From assembly GCA_027943245.1 (NCBI GenBank), contig JANDJZ010000328.1:1-51002 (forward strand): a stretch of DNA of 51,002 bases, given 5' to 3'. A program made the position numbers and the translations under genes. The number at the start of each line of letters is the position of its first letter. Positions within the stretch are counted from its first letter, which is position 1. The notes beneath the pieces are model-generated. The model was given only the letters and a program-made list of their open reading frames with translations, did no database searches and was not told where the DNA came from. Shown here piece after piece: positions 36,406-45,344 of this stretch. Origin of the DNA: Acanthamoeba sp. SK_2022b (lineage: Eukaryota; Discosea; Longamoebia; Acanthamoebidae).

Positions 36406-37314
36406 TCAGCGCTCCAGATGCGGCTGCAGCAGGCTTTCAAACCACTCATGAAACACCGCCAGGCGGCGCGATCGCTGGCGGCGGTGGGGGTAGATCAGGG
36501 CGATCGGCATGGAGGCGGCGCGGTAACCGGGCAGGACTTCCAGCAGTTCACCGGCGTCGAGCAGGTGTTGCACGTCGTAGCGCGGGATCTGCATCAGCCC
36601 CAGCCCGGCGCGGCAGCAGGCGATATAGCTTTCGGCGTTGTTGACCACCACCCGGCTGGGCAGTTCGAGCCGTTGCGTATGGCCGTCGTCGGCCAGGTAT
36701 TCCCAGGGGGATTCGCGGCCGGTTTTGGGCGAGGCGTAGCCGATGCTCCAGTGTCCCTCGACGAGATCGCCGGGCTGGCGCGGATGGCCGAATTCGCCCA
36801 GGTAAGCGGGGCTGGCGCAGTTGATCAGCGCGATATGGCCGAGCGGGCGCATTACCAGGCTGCTGTCGTGCAGATCGCCGACGCGCACTGCGCAGTCGAC
36901 CCCTTCCTGCACCAGATCGATGGCGCGATCGGCGGAGCCGAGCACCAGCTGCAGATGAGGGTGGCGCCGCAGCAGGCCGGGCAGCGCAGGCGCGATCAGC
37001 TGGCGGGCGATGCGGCTCGGCACGTCGACGCTGAGCCGGCCGGAGGCCTGGCGCTGGCTGGCCTGAAACGACTGATCGATGTCTTCCACCTCGGCCAGCA
37101 GCGGGCGCAGCCGCTCGAGCAGCTGTTCGCCGTCGGCGGTCAGCCGCACCTGCCGCGTGGTGCGGTGCAGCAGGCGCACGCCCAGCTGCGTTTCCAGCTG
37201 TTGCACGGCGGCGGACACCGAGGCGCGCGGCACCTCCAGCGCATGGGCCGCCCGGATAAAGCTGCCCATTTCCGCCACCTGTACGAATACGCGGTATTGA
37301 TTGAATCTGTCCAT
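36406..37314 (-). CDS. LysR-family regulator (CrgA/AaeR-like subgroup)
   Basis: 302 residues. The N-terminal HTH, MDRFNQYRVFVQVAEMGSFIRAAHALEVPRASVSAAVQQLE, is followed by a substrate-binding domain with GRLSVDVPSRIARQLIAPALP and CRAGLGLMQIPRYDV, the pattern of regulators that control quinone or aromatic-stress oxidoreductases. It lies about 100 nt downstream of, and on the same strand as, a short-chain dehydrogenase gene. Target unknown. Confidence 0.87.
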   Translation of the reverse strand: MDRFNQYRVFVQVAEMGSFIRAAHALEVPRASVSAAVQQLETQLGVRLLHRTTRQVRLTADGEQLLERLRPLLAEVEDIDQSFQASQRQASGRLSVDVPSRIARQLIAPALPGLLRRHPHLQLVLGSADRAIDLVQEGVDCAVRVGDLHDSSLVMRPLGHIALINCASPAYLGEFGHPRQPGDLVEGHWSIGYASPKTGRESPWEYLADDGHTQRLELPSRVVVNNAESYIACCRAGLGLMQIPRYDVQHLLDAGELLEVLPGYRAASMPIALIYPHRRQRSRRLAVFHEWFESLLQPHLER

Positions 37315-37392
37315 CTCGTTGACCTGCTGTTCCTTGGCGCCGTTTCTGACAGAGAGTGTAGCCGCATGGCGCGGTTGCGCGCGAGCAGGTGC

Positions 37393-37410
37393 GGGGGCAT
37401 CTGTGCCCCC
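37393..37410 (-). terminator. Hairpin between SDR and LysR genes
   Basis: GGGGGCA-TCTG-TGCCCCC is a perfect 7-bp stem just downstream of the SDR stop. There is no T-run, so termination may be partial. Confidence 0.4.
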
Positions 37411-37417
37411 GTCGAAC

Positions 37418-38191
37418 TTATTTGGTGGTGTAGCCGCCGTTGATCAGGATGGTTTGGCCGGTTACCCACCAGCCGTCGCTGACCAGGTGGCGGATGAACG
37501 GCACCACGTCTTCGATATCGGTCAGGCCGGTTTTGCTGAACGGCGACAGCGCCGCCGCCGTCTTGTGGTAGGCCACGGCGTCCGCACCCTCCGCCGGGTA
37601 GAAGAACGGGGTGTCCATCGGGCCGGGGCCGACCGCCGTCACGGAGATACCGCGTTCGCCAAACTCCTTGGCGGCGGCGCGGGTGAAGTGTTCCACCGGC
37701 GCTTTGGTGCCGGCGTAAGCGGCGTAAAACGGCGTGAAGGCGCCGAGCAGCGAGGTGACCAGCGTGCAGATTTTACCGTTGTCGTTGAGGTGTTTGCCCG
37801 CCTCTTTCAGGAAGAAGAACGCGGTTTTGGCGTTGACCGCCGTCATCTCGTCGTACTCGGCTTCGCTGATGTCGACCATCGGTTTTTTCAGCACTTTGCC
37901 AACGGTATTGATGGCGATATCCGGCTTGCCGACGGCGGCGACCGCATCGGCGAACAGCTTTTCGACCGCGCCCGCGGTGGTGAGATCGGCCTGCAGCGCG
38001 ACGCCTTGCGCCCCGGCGGCCTGAATGGCGGCGACGGTTTTTTCCGCTTCGGCTTGGGAAGCGGCGCTGTTGTAGTGGATCACCACCGCTTTGGCGCCTT
38101 GTTCAGCCAAATCGCGTGCGATCAGCCCGCCGAGGTTTTTGGCGCCGCCGGCGATGAGGACGGTTTTTCCCTTGATTGAATGGTTTGCCAT
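37418..38191 (-). CDS. Short-chain dehydrogenase/reductase
   Basis: 257 residues from the ATG at 38191, with GGAAAC upstream; the frame stays open further upstream, but the Rossmann start MANHSIKGKTVLIAGGAKNLGG fixes this start. The cofactor motif is GGAKNLGG. The active site has Ser in LVTSLLGAF and Tyr/Lys in YAAYAGTK. C-terminal TILINGGYTTK is typical. The substrate is unknown. HYNSA after the second strand suggests NADP(H) preference. Probably co-regulated with the downstream LysR gene. Confidence 0.88.
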   Translation of the reverse strand: MANHSIKGKTVLIAGGAKNLGGLIARDLAEQGAKAVVIHYNSAASQAEAEKTVAAIQAAGAQGVALQADLTTAGAVEKLFADAVAAVGKPDIAINTVGKVLKKPMVDISEAEYDEMTAVNAKTAFFFLKEAGKHLNDNGKICTLVTSLLGAFTPFYAAYAGTKAPVEHFTRAAAKEFGERGISVTAVGPGPMDTPFFYPAEGADAVAYHKTAAALSPFSKTGLTDIEDVVPFIRHLVSDGWWVTGQTILINGGYTTK

Positions 38192-38612
38192 AACAGTTTC
38201 CTTGGATGAACGTAACGGAAACCTGAGTCTAGCCAGCGTGGGGGGAAAGATCAGCGGCGTGGAGCGGGATAGACTATCCAGAAAAACCGACCAATCACTG
38301 CCGTTAGCCCGCCCCGGCGGAGGGCGTTTCGGCGCGGGGCGGTAAATTTTATCCACTGATCAGGCCAGTTTGCGTTTCATTAACCTACAATGATGGATAT
38401 GGGCCTCATCATTTCCCCTCTGAGTGGAACCTCGCTGTGCAAATCTCTCTGTGCGGTGCGGTAACGTCTCCGGAGGCGGTGGGTTATGGGCGTGGCCCGT
38501 GCAGGCAAAAAAGGGGATGAGAGCGGTAAGCTCCAGCAGAGTATCGGGTAATGAGGTAGGGCGGTTGGACCCGGCGGATGGCCGCGGATAACAACGCCTT
38601 GAGGGGGCAATC
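38192..38612. other. Intergenic region between SDR and uspB
   Basis: The 421-bp spacer holds the divergent upstream regions of both genes. It contains the inverted repeat AATGATG-N11-CATCATT (38389-38413) and no supported gene; the minus-strand open frame across 38360-38668 overlaps uspB and shows no protein-like features. Confidence 0.45.
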
Positions 38613-38948
38613 ATGATCAGTACCGTCGCGCTGTTTTGGGCCTTATGTGTGGTGTGTGTGGTAAACATGGTGCGGTATTACTCTTCTCTGCGCGCGCTGC
38701 TGGTGGTATTGCGCGGCTGTGACCCGCTGCTGTACCAATACGTCGACGGCGGCGGTTTCTTCACCGCCCACGGGCAACCCAGCAAGCAGCTGAGGCTGGT
38801 GCGCTATATCTTTGCGCAACGCTATGTCGAGCACCACGATCCGGAGTTTATTCGCCGCTGCGAGCGGGTGCGCGGGCAGTTTATGCTGACCTCGGCCCTG
38901 TGCGGTCTGGTGGTCATCAGCCTGATAGCGCTGATGATTTGGTATTAA
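38613..38948 (+). CDS. uspB: Universal stress protein B
   Basis: 111 residues matching E. coli UspB in size, with an N-terminal membrane helix ([19 protein letters not shown]), a polar middle with [29 protein letters not shown] and a C-terminal membrane helix ([17 protein letters not shown]). An inner membrane protein, sigma-S dependent in E. coli and linked to ethanol tolerance. GAGGGGG precedes the ATG. Convergent with pitA. Confidence 0.95.
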   Translation: MISTVALFWALCVVCVVNMVRYYSSLRALLVVLRGCDPLLYQYVDGGGFFTAHGQPSKQLRLVRYIFAQRYVEHHDPEFIRRCERVRGQFMLTSALCGLVVISLIALMIWY

Positions 38949-38975
38949 TGCCTTCCTGTTTCCCTTGATGCAGGC

Positions 38976-39005
38976 AAAAAAAAGGCGGCCTTTCGGCCGC
39001 CTTTC
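38976..39005. terminator. Bidirectional terminator between uspB and pitA
   Basis: GGCGGCC (38984-38990), TTTC and GGCCGCC (38995-39001) form a perfect stem with an A-run on the left and TTTCT on the right. It can serve both convergent genes. Confidence 0.88.
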
Positions 39006-39021
39006 TCATGATGCTTATCGC

Positions 39022-40524
39022 TTAGATCAGCTTCAACGCGACCCAATACAGCGCACCGGAAAGCAGAATCGAGATTGGCAGGGTCAGTACCCAGGCCAAC
39101 AGGATGTTCTTCACGGTTTTGCTCTGCACGCCGCCGCCGTCCACGATCATCGTCCCGGCAACCGCCGAAGAGAGGACGTGGGTGGTGGAGACCGGCATGC
39201 CGGTATAACTCGCCACGCCGATCGACAGCGCTGCGGTCATCTGGGCCGACACGCCCTGGGCGTAGGTCATGCCTTTCTTGCCGATCTTCTCGCCGATGGT
39301 GGTGGCCACGCGTTTCCAGCCCACCATGGTGCCGAGCGACAGTGCCAGCGCGACGGCGACGATGATCCACATCGGCGCGTACTCGACGGTCTGCAGCAGA
39401 TCCTGACGCAGGTTCTTCAGGAAGCGCTGGTCGGCGGATGAGGTTTCCGGCAGCTTGGCGACTTTATCCGCCGTGTCGGTCACGCACATCAGCAGGCGGC
39501 GCAGGTGGCTGCGCTGCTCAACCGTCAGCTGATCGTAGCTTTGCAGGTTGGTCAGCATGCCCTGAGCCAGCTCGATCGCCGGCATGGCGCGCGAACTGTC
39601 GCAGTGGAACTCGGCCGGCTTGTTCGGCGCAGCTTCATCATCCGGGCTTGGCACCAGCGGCGTCAGCGACACCGCATGCGACAGCGCGTCGCCGTGCTGC
39701 TGGTAATATTGCTGCAGGTGGGTCACGGCATCACGCGTACGGGTGATGTCATAGCCGGTTGCATTCATATTGACCACGAAGCCGGCCGGCGCAACGCCGA
39801 TCAGCACCAGCATGATAAGGCCGATGCCTTTCTGGCCGTCGTTGGCGCCGTGCGAGAAGCTGACGCCAATCGCCGACAGGATCAGCGCGATACGGGTCCA
39901 GAACGGCGGCTTGCGTTTGCCGTCGACCTTTTCACGTTCCGCAGGGGTCATGTGGATACGCTGGCGTTTCTTGGTGCCACTCCAATAGCGGCGCAAGGCG
40001 AACACCATCACTCCCGCCACCATCATGCCGACCAGCGGCGAGAACAGCAGAGAAAGGAAAATACCAATCATTTTCGGGACGTTAAGCGCATCCACCACCG
40101 AAGTGTGGGTCATCAGGGCGTTGGTTAAACCGACACCGATGATTGCGCCTATCAGCGTATGGGAACTGGAGGCCGGCAGACCGAAATACCAGGTGCCGAG
40201 GTTCCAGATGATTGCCGCCAACAGCATGGAGAAGACCATGGCTAATCCGTGTGCTGAACTGACGTTCAACAACAGATCGGTAGGCAGCAAATGGACGATG
40301 GCGTAAGCAACACTCAAACCGCCGAGCATTACGCCAAGAAAGTTGAACAAACCTGCCATCACGACCGCAAGTTGCGAGCGCATGGCGCGGGTATAAATAA
40401 CTGTAGCGACCGCATTGGCCGTATCATGAAAACCGTTGATGGCTTCATAAAACAACACGAACAACAATGCGAGAATTAACATCAGGCCGGTATGGAAATC
40501 CAGGCCAGCGAACAAATGCAGCAT
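39022..40524 (-). CDS. pitA: Low-affinity inorganic phosphate transporter
   Basis: A 500-residue polytopic inner membrane protein that imports metal-phosphate complexes driven by protons. Both PiT-family signature repeats are visible: [24 protein letters not shown] near the N-terminus and [24 protein letters not shown] in the middle, with a hydrophilic loop between the halves. Length agrees with E. coli PitA, and the pitA-uspB neighbourhood is conserved. Confidence 0.96.
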   Translation of the reverse strand: MLHLFAGLDFHTGLMLILALLFVLFYEAINGFHDTANAVATVIYTRAMRSQLAVVMAGLFNFLGVMLGGLSVAYAIVHLLPTDLLLNVSSAHGLAMVFSMLLAAIIWNLGTWYFGLPASSSHTLIGAIIGVGLTNALMTHTSVVDALNVPKMIGIFLSLLFSPLVGMMVAGVMVFALRRYWSGTKKRQRIHMTPAEREKVDGKRKPPFWTRIALILSAIGVSFSHGANDGQKGIGLIMLVLIGVAPAGFVVNMNATGYDITRTRDAVTHLQQYYQQHGDALSHAVSLTPLVPSPDDEAAPNKPAEFHCDSSRAMPAIELAQGMLTNLQSYDQLTVEQRSHLRRLLMCVTDTADKVAKLPETSSADQRFLKNLRQDLLQTVEYAPMWIIVAVALALSLGTMVGWKRVATTIGEKIGKKGMTYAQGVSAQMTAALSIGVASYTGMPVSTTHVLSSAVAGTMIVDGGGVQSKTVKNILLAWVLTLPISILLSGALYWVALKLI

Positions 40525-40824
40525 AAGCGTTACGCCAGTTTGTGGACATGAACGCCGCGCATTATCAGTGACAACCGGGGCCGGGGAAAAGGAAAATATG
40601 ACGTTTTTTTGATTTGGACATGACGAAATGATGGCGTGTCTATAACAAAAATATGGAATATCAACGCGTTATTCTCCTCTGACCTCTGTAATATTTTCTT
40701 ACTATGGCGTTGGCGGCGCCGGGGCTTTACAATCTGCCGCCGTGAATTTGGCGGTGACCGGCGGCGAAACGGCGTAATATGGCGCTCTTTTGTCGCGATT
40801 GTGGTTTTGATAAGTGAGGCTCAG
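40525..40824. other. Divergent pitA/yhiN region
   Basis: The 300-bp spacer carries the 5' regions of both divergent genes. It is AT-rich around 40590-40700. I see no clear operator, RNA gene or small ORF. Confidence 0.4.
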
Positions 40825-42024
40825 GTGGAACAGTTTGATGTCGTAGTGATTGGGGCGGGCGCCGCCGGCATGTTTTGCGCCGCGCAGGCGGGGCAACTCG
40901 GTTGCCGCGTGTTGCTGCTCGACAACGGCAAAAAACCGGGCCGCAAGATCCTGATGTCCGGCGGCGGGCGCTGCAACTTCACCAATATGTACGCCGAGCC
41001 GGCGGCCTATCTGTCGAACAACCCGCACTTCTGCAAGTCGGCGTTGGCGCGCTACACCCAGTGGGACTTCATCGATCTGATCAACCGCTACGGCATCGCC
41101 TACCATGAAAAAACGCTGGGGCAGCTGTTCTGCGACGACTCGGCGCAGCAGGTGGTGGATCTGCTGGTCAAAGAGTGCGAACTGGGCCAGGTGACGATGC
41201 GCCTGCGCAGCGAAGTGCTGGGCGTGGAGAAAACCGAACATGGCTACACGCTGGCGCTGAATGGTGAAAAAGTAAGTGCTCGCTCACTTGTGGTGGCCAG
41301 TGGCGGTTTGTCCATGCCGGGGCTGGGCGCTTCGCCATTCGGTTACAAGCTGGCGGAGCAGTTCGGCCTCAAGGTGCTGCCGACGCGCGCCGGGCTGGTG
41401 CCTTTTACCCTGCATAAGCCGCTGCTGGAGCATGTGCAGACGCTGTCCGGTGTCTCGGTGCCGACGGTGATCACCGCCGAGAACGGCGTCAGTTTCCGTG
41501 AAAGCATCCTGTTCACCCATCGCGGCCTGTCCGGCCCGGCGGTGTTGCAGCTGTCCAGCTACTGGCAGTCGGGTGAGTATGTGAGCGTTAACTTACTTCC
41601 TGAGCTGGATCTGGCGGCCTTCCTGGATGACCAGCGCCGCCAGCATCCGAATCAAAGCCTGAAAAACACCCTGGCGTTGCACTTGCCGAAGCGGCTGGTG
41701 GAATGCTTGCAAACGTTGGGACAACTGCCGGAGGCCACGCTGAAGCAGCTGAATGCGCCGCAGCAGGCGGCGCTGGTGGATCTGTTGCAGAACTGGCGCG
41801 TGCAGCCGAACGGCACCGAAGGCTATCGCACGGCGGAAGTGACGCTCGGCGGCGTCGACACCAACGAACTTTCCTCCAAGACGATGGAAGCCCACAAGGC
41901 GCCGGGGCTCTATTTTATCGGCGAAGTGGTGGACGTGACCGGGTGGTTGGGCGGCTACAACTTCCAGTGGGCCTGGAGCTCTGCCTGGGCCTGCGCCCAG
42001 GCGTTGGCGGCACAGGAGCGTTAA
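40825..42024 (+). CDS. yhiN: HI0933-family flavoprotein (putative NAD(P)/FAD-dependent oxidoreductase)
   Basis: About 399 residues from the GTG at 40825, which has GAGG upstream. The frame is open earlier, but the E. coli YhiN N-terminus corresponds to this start. The FAD-binding motif FDVVVIGAGAAGMFCAAQAG and the family hallmark KPGRKILMSGGGRCNFTNMYAEP are present, with C-terminal GYRTAEVTLGGVDTNELSSKTMEA and YFIGEVVDVTGWLGGYNFQWAWSSA. Physiological function is not established. Divergent from pitA, as in E. coli. Confidence 0.93.
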   Translation: MEQFDVVVIGAGAAGMFCAAQAGQLGCRVLLLDNGKKPGRKILMSGGGRCNFTNMYAEPAAYLSNNPHFCKSALARYTQWDFIDLINRYGIAYHEKTLGQLFCDDSAQQVVDLLVKECELGQVTMRLRSEVLGVEKTEHGYTLALNGEKVSARSLVVASGGLSMPGLGASPFGYKLAEQFGLKVLPTRAGLVPFTLHKPLLEHVQTLSGVSVPTVITAENGVSFRESILFTHRGLSGPAVLQLSSYWQSGEYVSVNLLPELDLAAFLDDQRRQHPNQSLKNTLALHLPKRLVECLQTLGQLPEATLKQLNAPQQAALVDLLQNWRVQPNGTEGYRTAEVTLGGVDTNELSSKTMEAHKAPGLYFIGEVVDVTGWLGGYNFQWAWSSAWACAQALAAQER

Positions 42025-42052
42025 AACCCGCTCAGCCTTGAAACGTACCGGG

Positions 42053-43045
42053 TCACATTGGCCCGGCCTTGAGCTGATTCATTAATTTAATTTTAGTATC
42101 GCCGTCGAGAAAACTCGCTTCCAACGCCTGTCGGTTGCTGCGGTTAAAATCGTCATCCTGCCAGCCGAAGGCGTCATGCAACAGCTGGTACTCTTTGTTC
42201 AGCGTGGTATCGGCGACGGTGCGCGCATCGGTATTCACGTTCAGCCGCACTCCCATCCTTTTCAGCCGGTCTATCGGGTGACTGTCGATGCTGTCGAACA
42301 GATTGCAGACGAGATTGCAGCTGGGGCAGATCTCGAGCAGGACGCCGGTGGCTACCAAGCGCTCGATAAGCGCAGCATCCTCGATGCTCCTGACGCCGTG
42401 GCCGATGCGCGACACCTGCAGCCTATCCAGCGTTTCCCGTACGCTGTCGGCGCCCTTCGCCTCACCGGCGTGGGCGATGACGTTGCCGCCGGCTTCGCGC
42501 ACCGCCCGAAAGGCCGCTATGTGATTGGCCAGCGGGTAACGCGCTTCGTCGGCGGCCAAATCCAGCGCGACCACGCCGCGGCCCAGAAAGTTAACCACGA
42601 GCCCGGCGGTTTGCAGGCTGGCGGCCGCATCGAAATGCCGTAGCGTGCACAGGATCAGCCCGGCGGCGACGCCGTAAGTTTGCGCGGCGTCACGCATCGC
42701 GGCGAGCACCGTCTCGACCACCGCTTCACCGCTCAACCCCATCCGGGTATGCAGCAGTGGGGCAAAGCGCACTTCCGCATAAATGACGTTATCCGCCGCA
42801 AGCTGCGCGAACAAGTCATCGACGGCCAGCGCTATCGCCTGGCGCGTCTGCAGGAGGTCTATTTGCGGTGCGATCTTGTTTAAAAAGTCTCCGAGATCGG
42901 CGCATCGTTTCGGCGCGATAAATTGCCGATTAAAGGCCGCTCTGGTTATTTGCGGGTCGATCTTTTTGACATAGTGGTAGCTTAAACAGGTATCCAAATG
43001 GACGTGTAATTCCACTTTCTTCAATTTTCTTGGATCGAATTTCAT
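42053..43045 (-). CDS. Adenosine deaminase family protein
   Basis: About 330 residues; ATG at 43045 is used, with an in-frame GTG at 43054 as alternative. The zinc amidohydrolase pattern is present: HVH in VELHVHLDT, HAGE in NVIAHAGEAKGA, GHGVR, CPSCN and NVNTDAR. The usual HLDG after the first His pair is HLDT, so the substrate may not be plain adenosine. It directly follows the nucleoside hydrolase gene (gap 5-14 nt), so deamination and glycosidic cleavage of a purine nucleoside are probably coupled. Cytoplasmic; no signal peptide. Confidence 0.87.
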   Translation of the reverse strand: MKFDPRKLKKVELHVHLDTCLSYHYVKKIDPQITRAAFNRQFIAPKRCADLGDFLNKIAPQIDLLQTRQAIALAVDDLFAQLAADNVIYAEVRFAPLLHTRMGLSGEAVVETVLAAMRDAAQTYGVAAGLILCTLRHFDAAASLQTAGLVVNFLGRGVVALDLAADEARYPLANHIAAFRAVREAGGNVIAHAGEAKGADSVRETLDRLQVSRIGHGVRSIEDAALIERLVATGVLLEICPSCNLVCNLFDSIDSHPIDRLKRMGVRLNVNTDARTVADTTLNKEYQLLHDAFGWQDDDFNRSNRQALEASFLDGDTKIKLMNQLKAGPM

Positions 43046-43059
43046 ACGGGCCACTTATT

Positions 43060-43995
43060 TCATAACGGCTGAGATAACAACGAAAACAGTTTTTCTTTAA
43101 ACATGCCGGGTTTAATGCGGGTGATCACGCGCGCATTGGCCGGTTTGCCGGTCAGGTGGGTGGAATCAATGACGTAATGGCCGTAAGACCGTTCACTTTT
43201 ATATTCAACCCAGGAATACGCCTCCAGACTGGTCTCGACGATGTCCGGGTAGAGCGCCACCGCCATGGTGGTCGGATCGGGCAAATCAAAGCCTTTACGC
43301 TCTGTGCGCCCGGCGTTGAACGCCATCAGCGTGCGGTTGCAGCGCACGGCAAAGCGCCCCAGTTCGCCGAGATGATGCAATCGTTCAATATCGTCCTCGC
43401 CAATAAACGCTTCTCCCATCCCGATCTCCCAACCGACGAGCGTGAGGGGCAGCCCGGCATTCAACACCAGATGGGCGGCCTCAGCGTCGGCGTAGAAGTT
43501 AAATTCGGCCAGCGGGGTAATATTGCCCGGCGTCAGCCCGGAACCGCCCATGACATAAACCCTTTTCACTTGTTCGGCCAGCGCGGGCGCTTTTAGCACC
43601 GCCATCGCGAGATTGGTCAGCGGCCCGAGGGTGACGATTTCCAGCTCGCCATTGAGCCGTGCGGCGCAGTCGATGATGGCGTCTATGGCATGAATGGGTG
43701 CGGCGGTCAGCTGCGGGTCGGGCAAGGCCATGTCGCCCATGCCGTCTTCGCCGTGAATGTGGTGCGAGTGATAGCGCGTGCGGAACAGCGGTTTCGCCAT
43801 GCCGGCGTATACCGGAGGGGCATAGGTTCCCGCTTTTTCCACGCAGATAAGCGCATTTTTGACGCATTGTTCAAGCGGGCAGTTGCCTGCGACCGTGGTG
43901 ATCGCTTCCACCCTCACGTCAGGCTCGCGCAACGCCATCAGCAAGGCGACGGCATCGTCGGAGGCGGTATCGGTATCTATCAAAATATGTCGCAT
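43060..43995 (-). CDS. Inosine/uridine-type nucleoside hydrolase
   Basis: 311 residues from the ATG at 43995, which has AAGGAG at 7-nt spacing; the frame extends 18 codons further without a ribosome binding site. The calcium-binding Asp cluster DTDTASDDAVALLMAL stands where most family members have DTDPGxDDA. NTPLxxFN-like PLAEFNFYADAEAAHLVL and GPLTNLAMAV are also present. The enzyme cleaves ribonucleosides to base and ribose. Divergent from a YeiL-like regulator, as rihB is in E. coli, but the protein is not clearly RihB itself. Confidence 0.9.
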   Translation of the reverse strand: MRHILIDTDTASDDAVALLMALREPDVRVEAITTVAGNCPLEQCVKNALICVEKAGTYAPPVYAGMAKPLFRTRYHSHHIHGEDGMGDMALPDPQLTAAPIHAIDAIIDCAARLNGELEIVTLGPLTNLAMAVLKAPALAEQVKRVYVMGGSGLTPGNITPLAEFNFYADAEAAHLVLNAGLPLTLVGWEIGMGEAFIGEDDIERLHHLGELGRFAVRCNRTLMAFNAGRTERKGFDLPDPTTMAVALYPDIVETSLEAYSWVEYKSERSYGHYVIDSTHLTGKPANARVITRIKPGMFKEKLFSLLSQPL

Positions 43996-44156
43996 GGCAC
44001 TCTCCTTGGGTGGGGGCTGCGGAGAAAATACCCAGACGGCCCGAGGCAAAAAAGGTCAGATGTCCTGTTTCGTTCTGAAGTGCGCCGGCTATTCTGGGCG
44101 CAGCCGAAAAGATAGGATGCAAGACGTTAACGGATAAACCCTGGGAGTGAATCGCC

Positions 44157-44840
44157 GTGAAAACTGTCGGTGACAGCAAGCTGAAAGAAGCGTTTATCGA
44201 AGCTCACGATCTGCGAACGGCGCTTTCGCCCCCGCTGCTGGCCGCCCTGCGCCTGGTCAGGGTCGAGGCCGGTGAATACCTGGTGACGCAAAGCGATCGG
44301 TTGACCCACCTGTTTTTTCTCGTGCAGGGAAAATTGCAGGTTGAGAATTACGATGTGAACGGCATGCACATCGTCTTTTCCTTCGAAACGGATTTCTCCG
44401 TGATAGGCGATCTGGAGCTGTTCTCCCAGGCGCAGCGGGCGGTGTTCAGCACCGTTCAGGCGGTGACGGACGCGCTGATCTTCACGCTGCCTATCGAGGC
44501 CATCAAAGAGCGGGCCATGCACGATCCTGTTTTCCTCGCCTTTATGTGCCGGCAGTTAAGCGACAAGCTGCTTAACGCTTCATTGCTGCATGCGAGCGGC
44601 GGCTTAACGGCAGAATATAAGTTGCGCAAATTTTTGTTATTTAAAATAAAGCAGGAAGGCTTGCAGATTCAGCTCGAAAACAGGGAGTTGCTGGCGGGCA
44701 GATTAGGGATCTCCGTCAGGCAGCTGAGCCGCGCGCTGGCGCAGCTCGCGGCGGACGGTATTATTCAGTTTAAAAACAAATCGCTGCGGGTGATGGATAG
44801 CCAACGGCTGGCCGACATCAACGGGAGCGCCAGGATCTAG
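44157..44840 (+). CDS. YeiL-like Crp/Fnr-family regulator
   Basis: 227 residues. The cyclic-nucleotide-binding-type beta barrel (about 30-130) includes GEYLVTQSDRLTHLFFLVQGKLQVENYDVNGMHIVFSFE, and the C-terminal winged helix has LAGRLGISVRQLSRALAQLAADGII (about 178-203). No Fnr-type cysteine cluster is present at the N-terminus. It is divergent from the nucleoside hydrolase, paralleling E. coli yeiL next to rihB. GTG start with GGGAG upstream. Its stop overlaps the end of the convergent VOC pseudogene. Confidence 0.86.
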   Translation: MKTVGDSKLKEAFIEAHDLRTALSPPLLAALRLVRVEAGEYLVTQSDRLTHLFFLVQGKLQVENYDVNGMHIVFSFETDFSVIGDLELFSQAQRAVFSTVQAVTDALIFTLPIEAIKERAMHDPVFLAFMCRQLSDKLLNASLLHASGGLTAEYKLRKFLLFKIKQEGLQIQLENRELLAGRLGISVRQLSRALAQLAADGIIQFKNKSLRVMDSQRLADINGSARI

Positions 44841-45250
44841 CCGATCGCCGGCCCCTTAAGCTCGATGCGATTGCCGTCCGGATCGCTGAAATAAATCGAC
44901 GGCCCGTCGCCTTCCGCGCCGTAGCGCGTTTCAGCGGGATCGACGGCGATCCCTTACGATCGCAGATAGGCCAGCAGTTCGTCTTCGTTGAAAGGATCGA
45001 TGCGCAGGCAGAGGTGATCGACATTTTGCCGGTGAGGATCGGGCGCATCGCCGCCTTTTTTTCCAAGCTGGCCGTTAACGTCGACCAGATCAATCATGGC
45101 CGCCCCGGCGCGCAGGTGCATCAGCCCCAAATCCGGCCGCCGTTTGGCGATATCACAGCCGACGATCTGGGTATAAAAATGCAGGCTTTTCTGCATATCG
45201 CGCACGCGCAGAACCACATGGTCGATAGTCTTCAGGCTGAAAGGGGGCAT
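44837..45250 (-). pseudogene. VOC-family (glyoxalase-like) gene with one internal stop
   Basis: The frame from ATG 45250 encodes IDHVVLRVRDMQKSLHFYTQIVGCDIAKRRPDLGLMHLRAG and reaches VDHLCLRIDPFNEDELLAYLRS, then TAA at 44956-44954. Reading on in the same frame gives the expected C-terminal half (IYFSDPDGNRIELKGP) to a TAG at 44839-44837, for 138 codons in total. A single nonsense change therefore splits an otherwise intact gene of normal VOC length. The metal ligand Glu in NRIEL lies after the stop, so the 98-residue product should be inactive. A sequencing error is the alternative. Confidence 0.85.
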
Positions 45251-45344
45251 GATTTTCTCCCAGAATCGCGGCGTTACTCATCAGCATAATCGGCAACGCC
45301 CGATTTATCCTGTTTTCTCCCCCTATTGCTGCCAGAGCCGCCGC

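Noticed and set aside
38360..38668. 102-codon minus-strand frame before uspB
   Set aside because: It runs across the uspB start on the opposite strand, is Pro/Thr/His-rich with no motif, and most probably is non-coding.
44818..45093. A separate 91-residue gene overlapping the VOC pseudogene
   Set aside because: It is an out-of-frame shadow. The VOC C-terminal motifs read in the original frame after the single TAA, so this is one interrupted gene and not a frameshift or a second gene.
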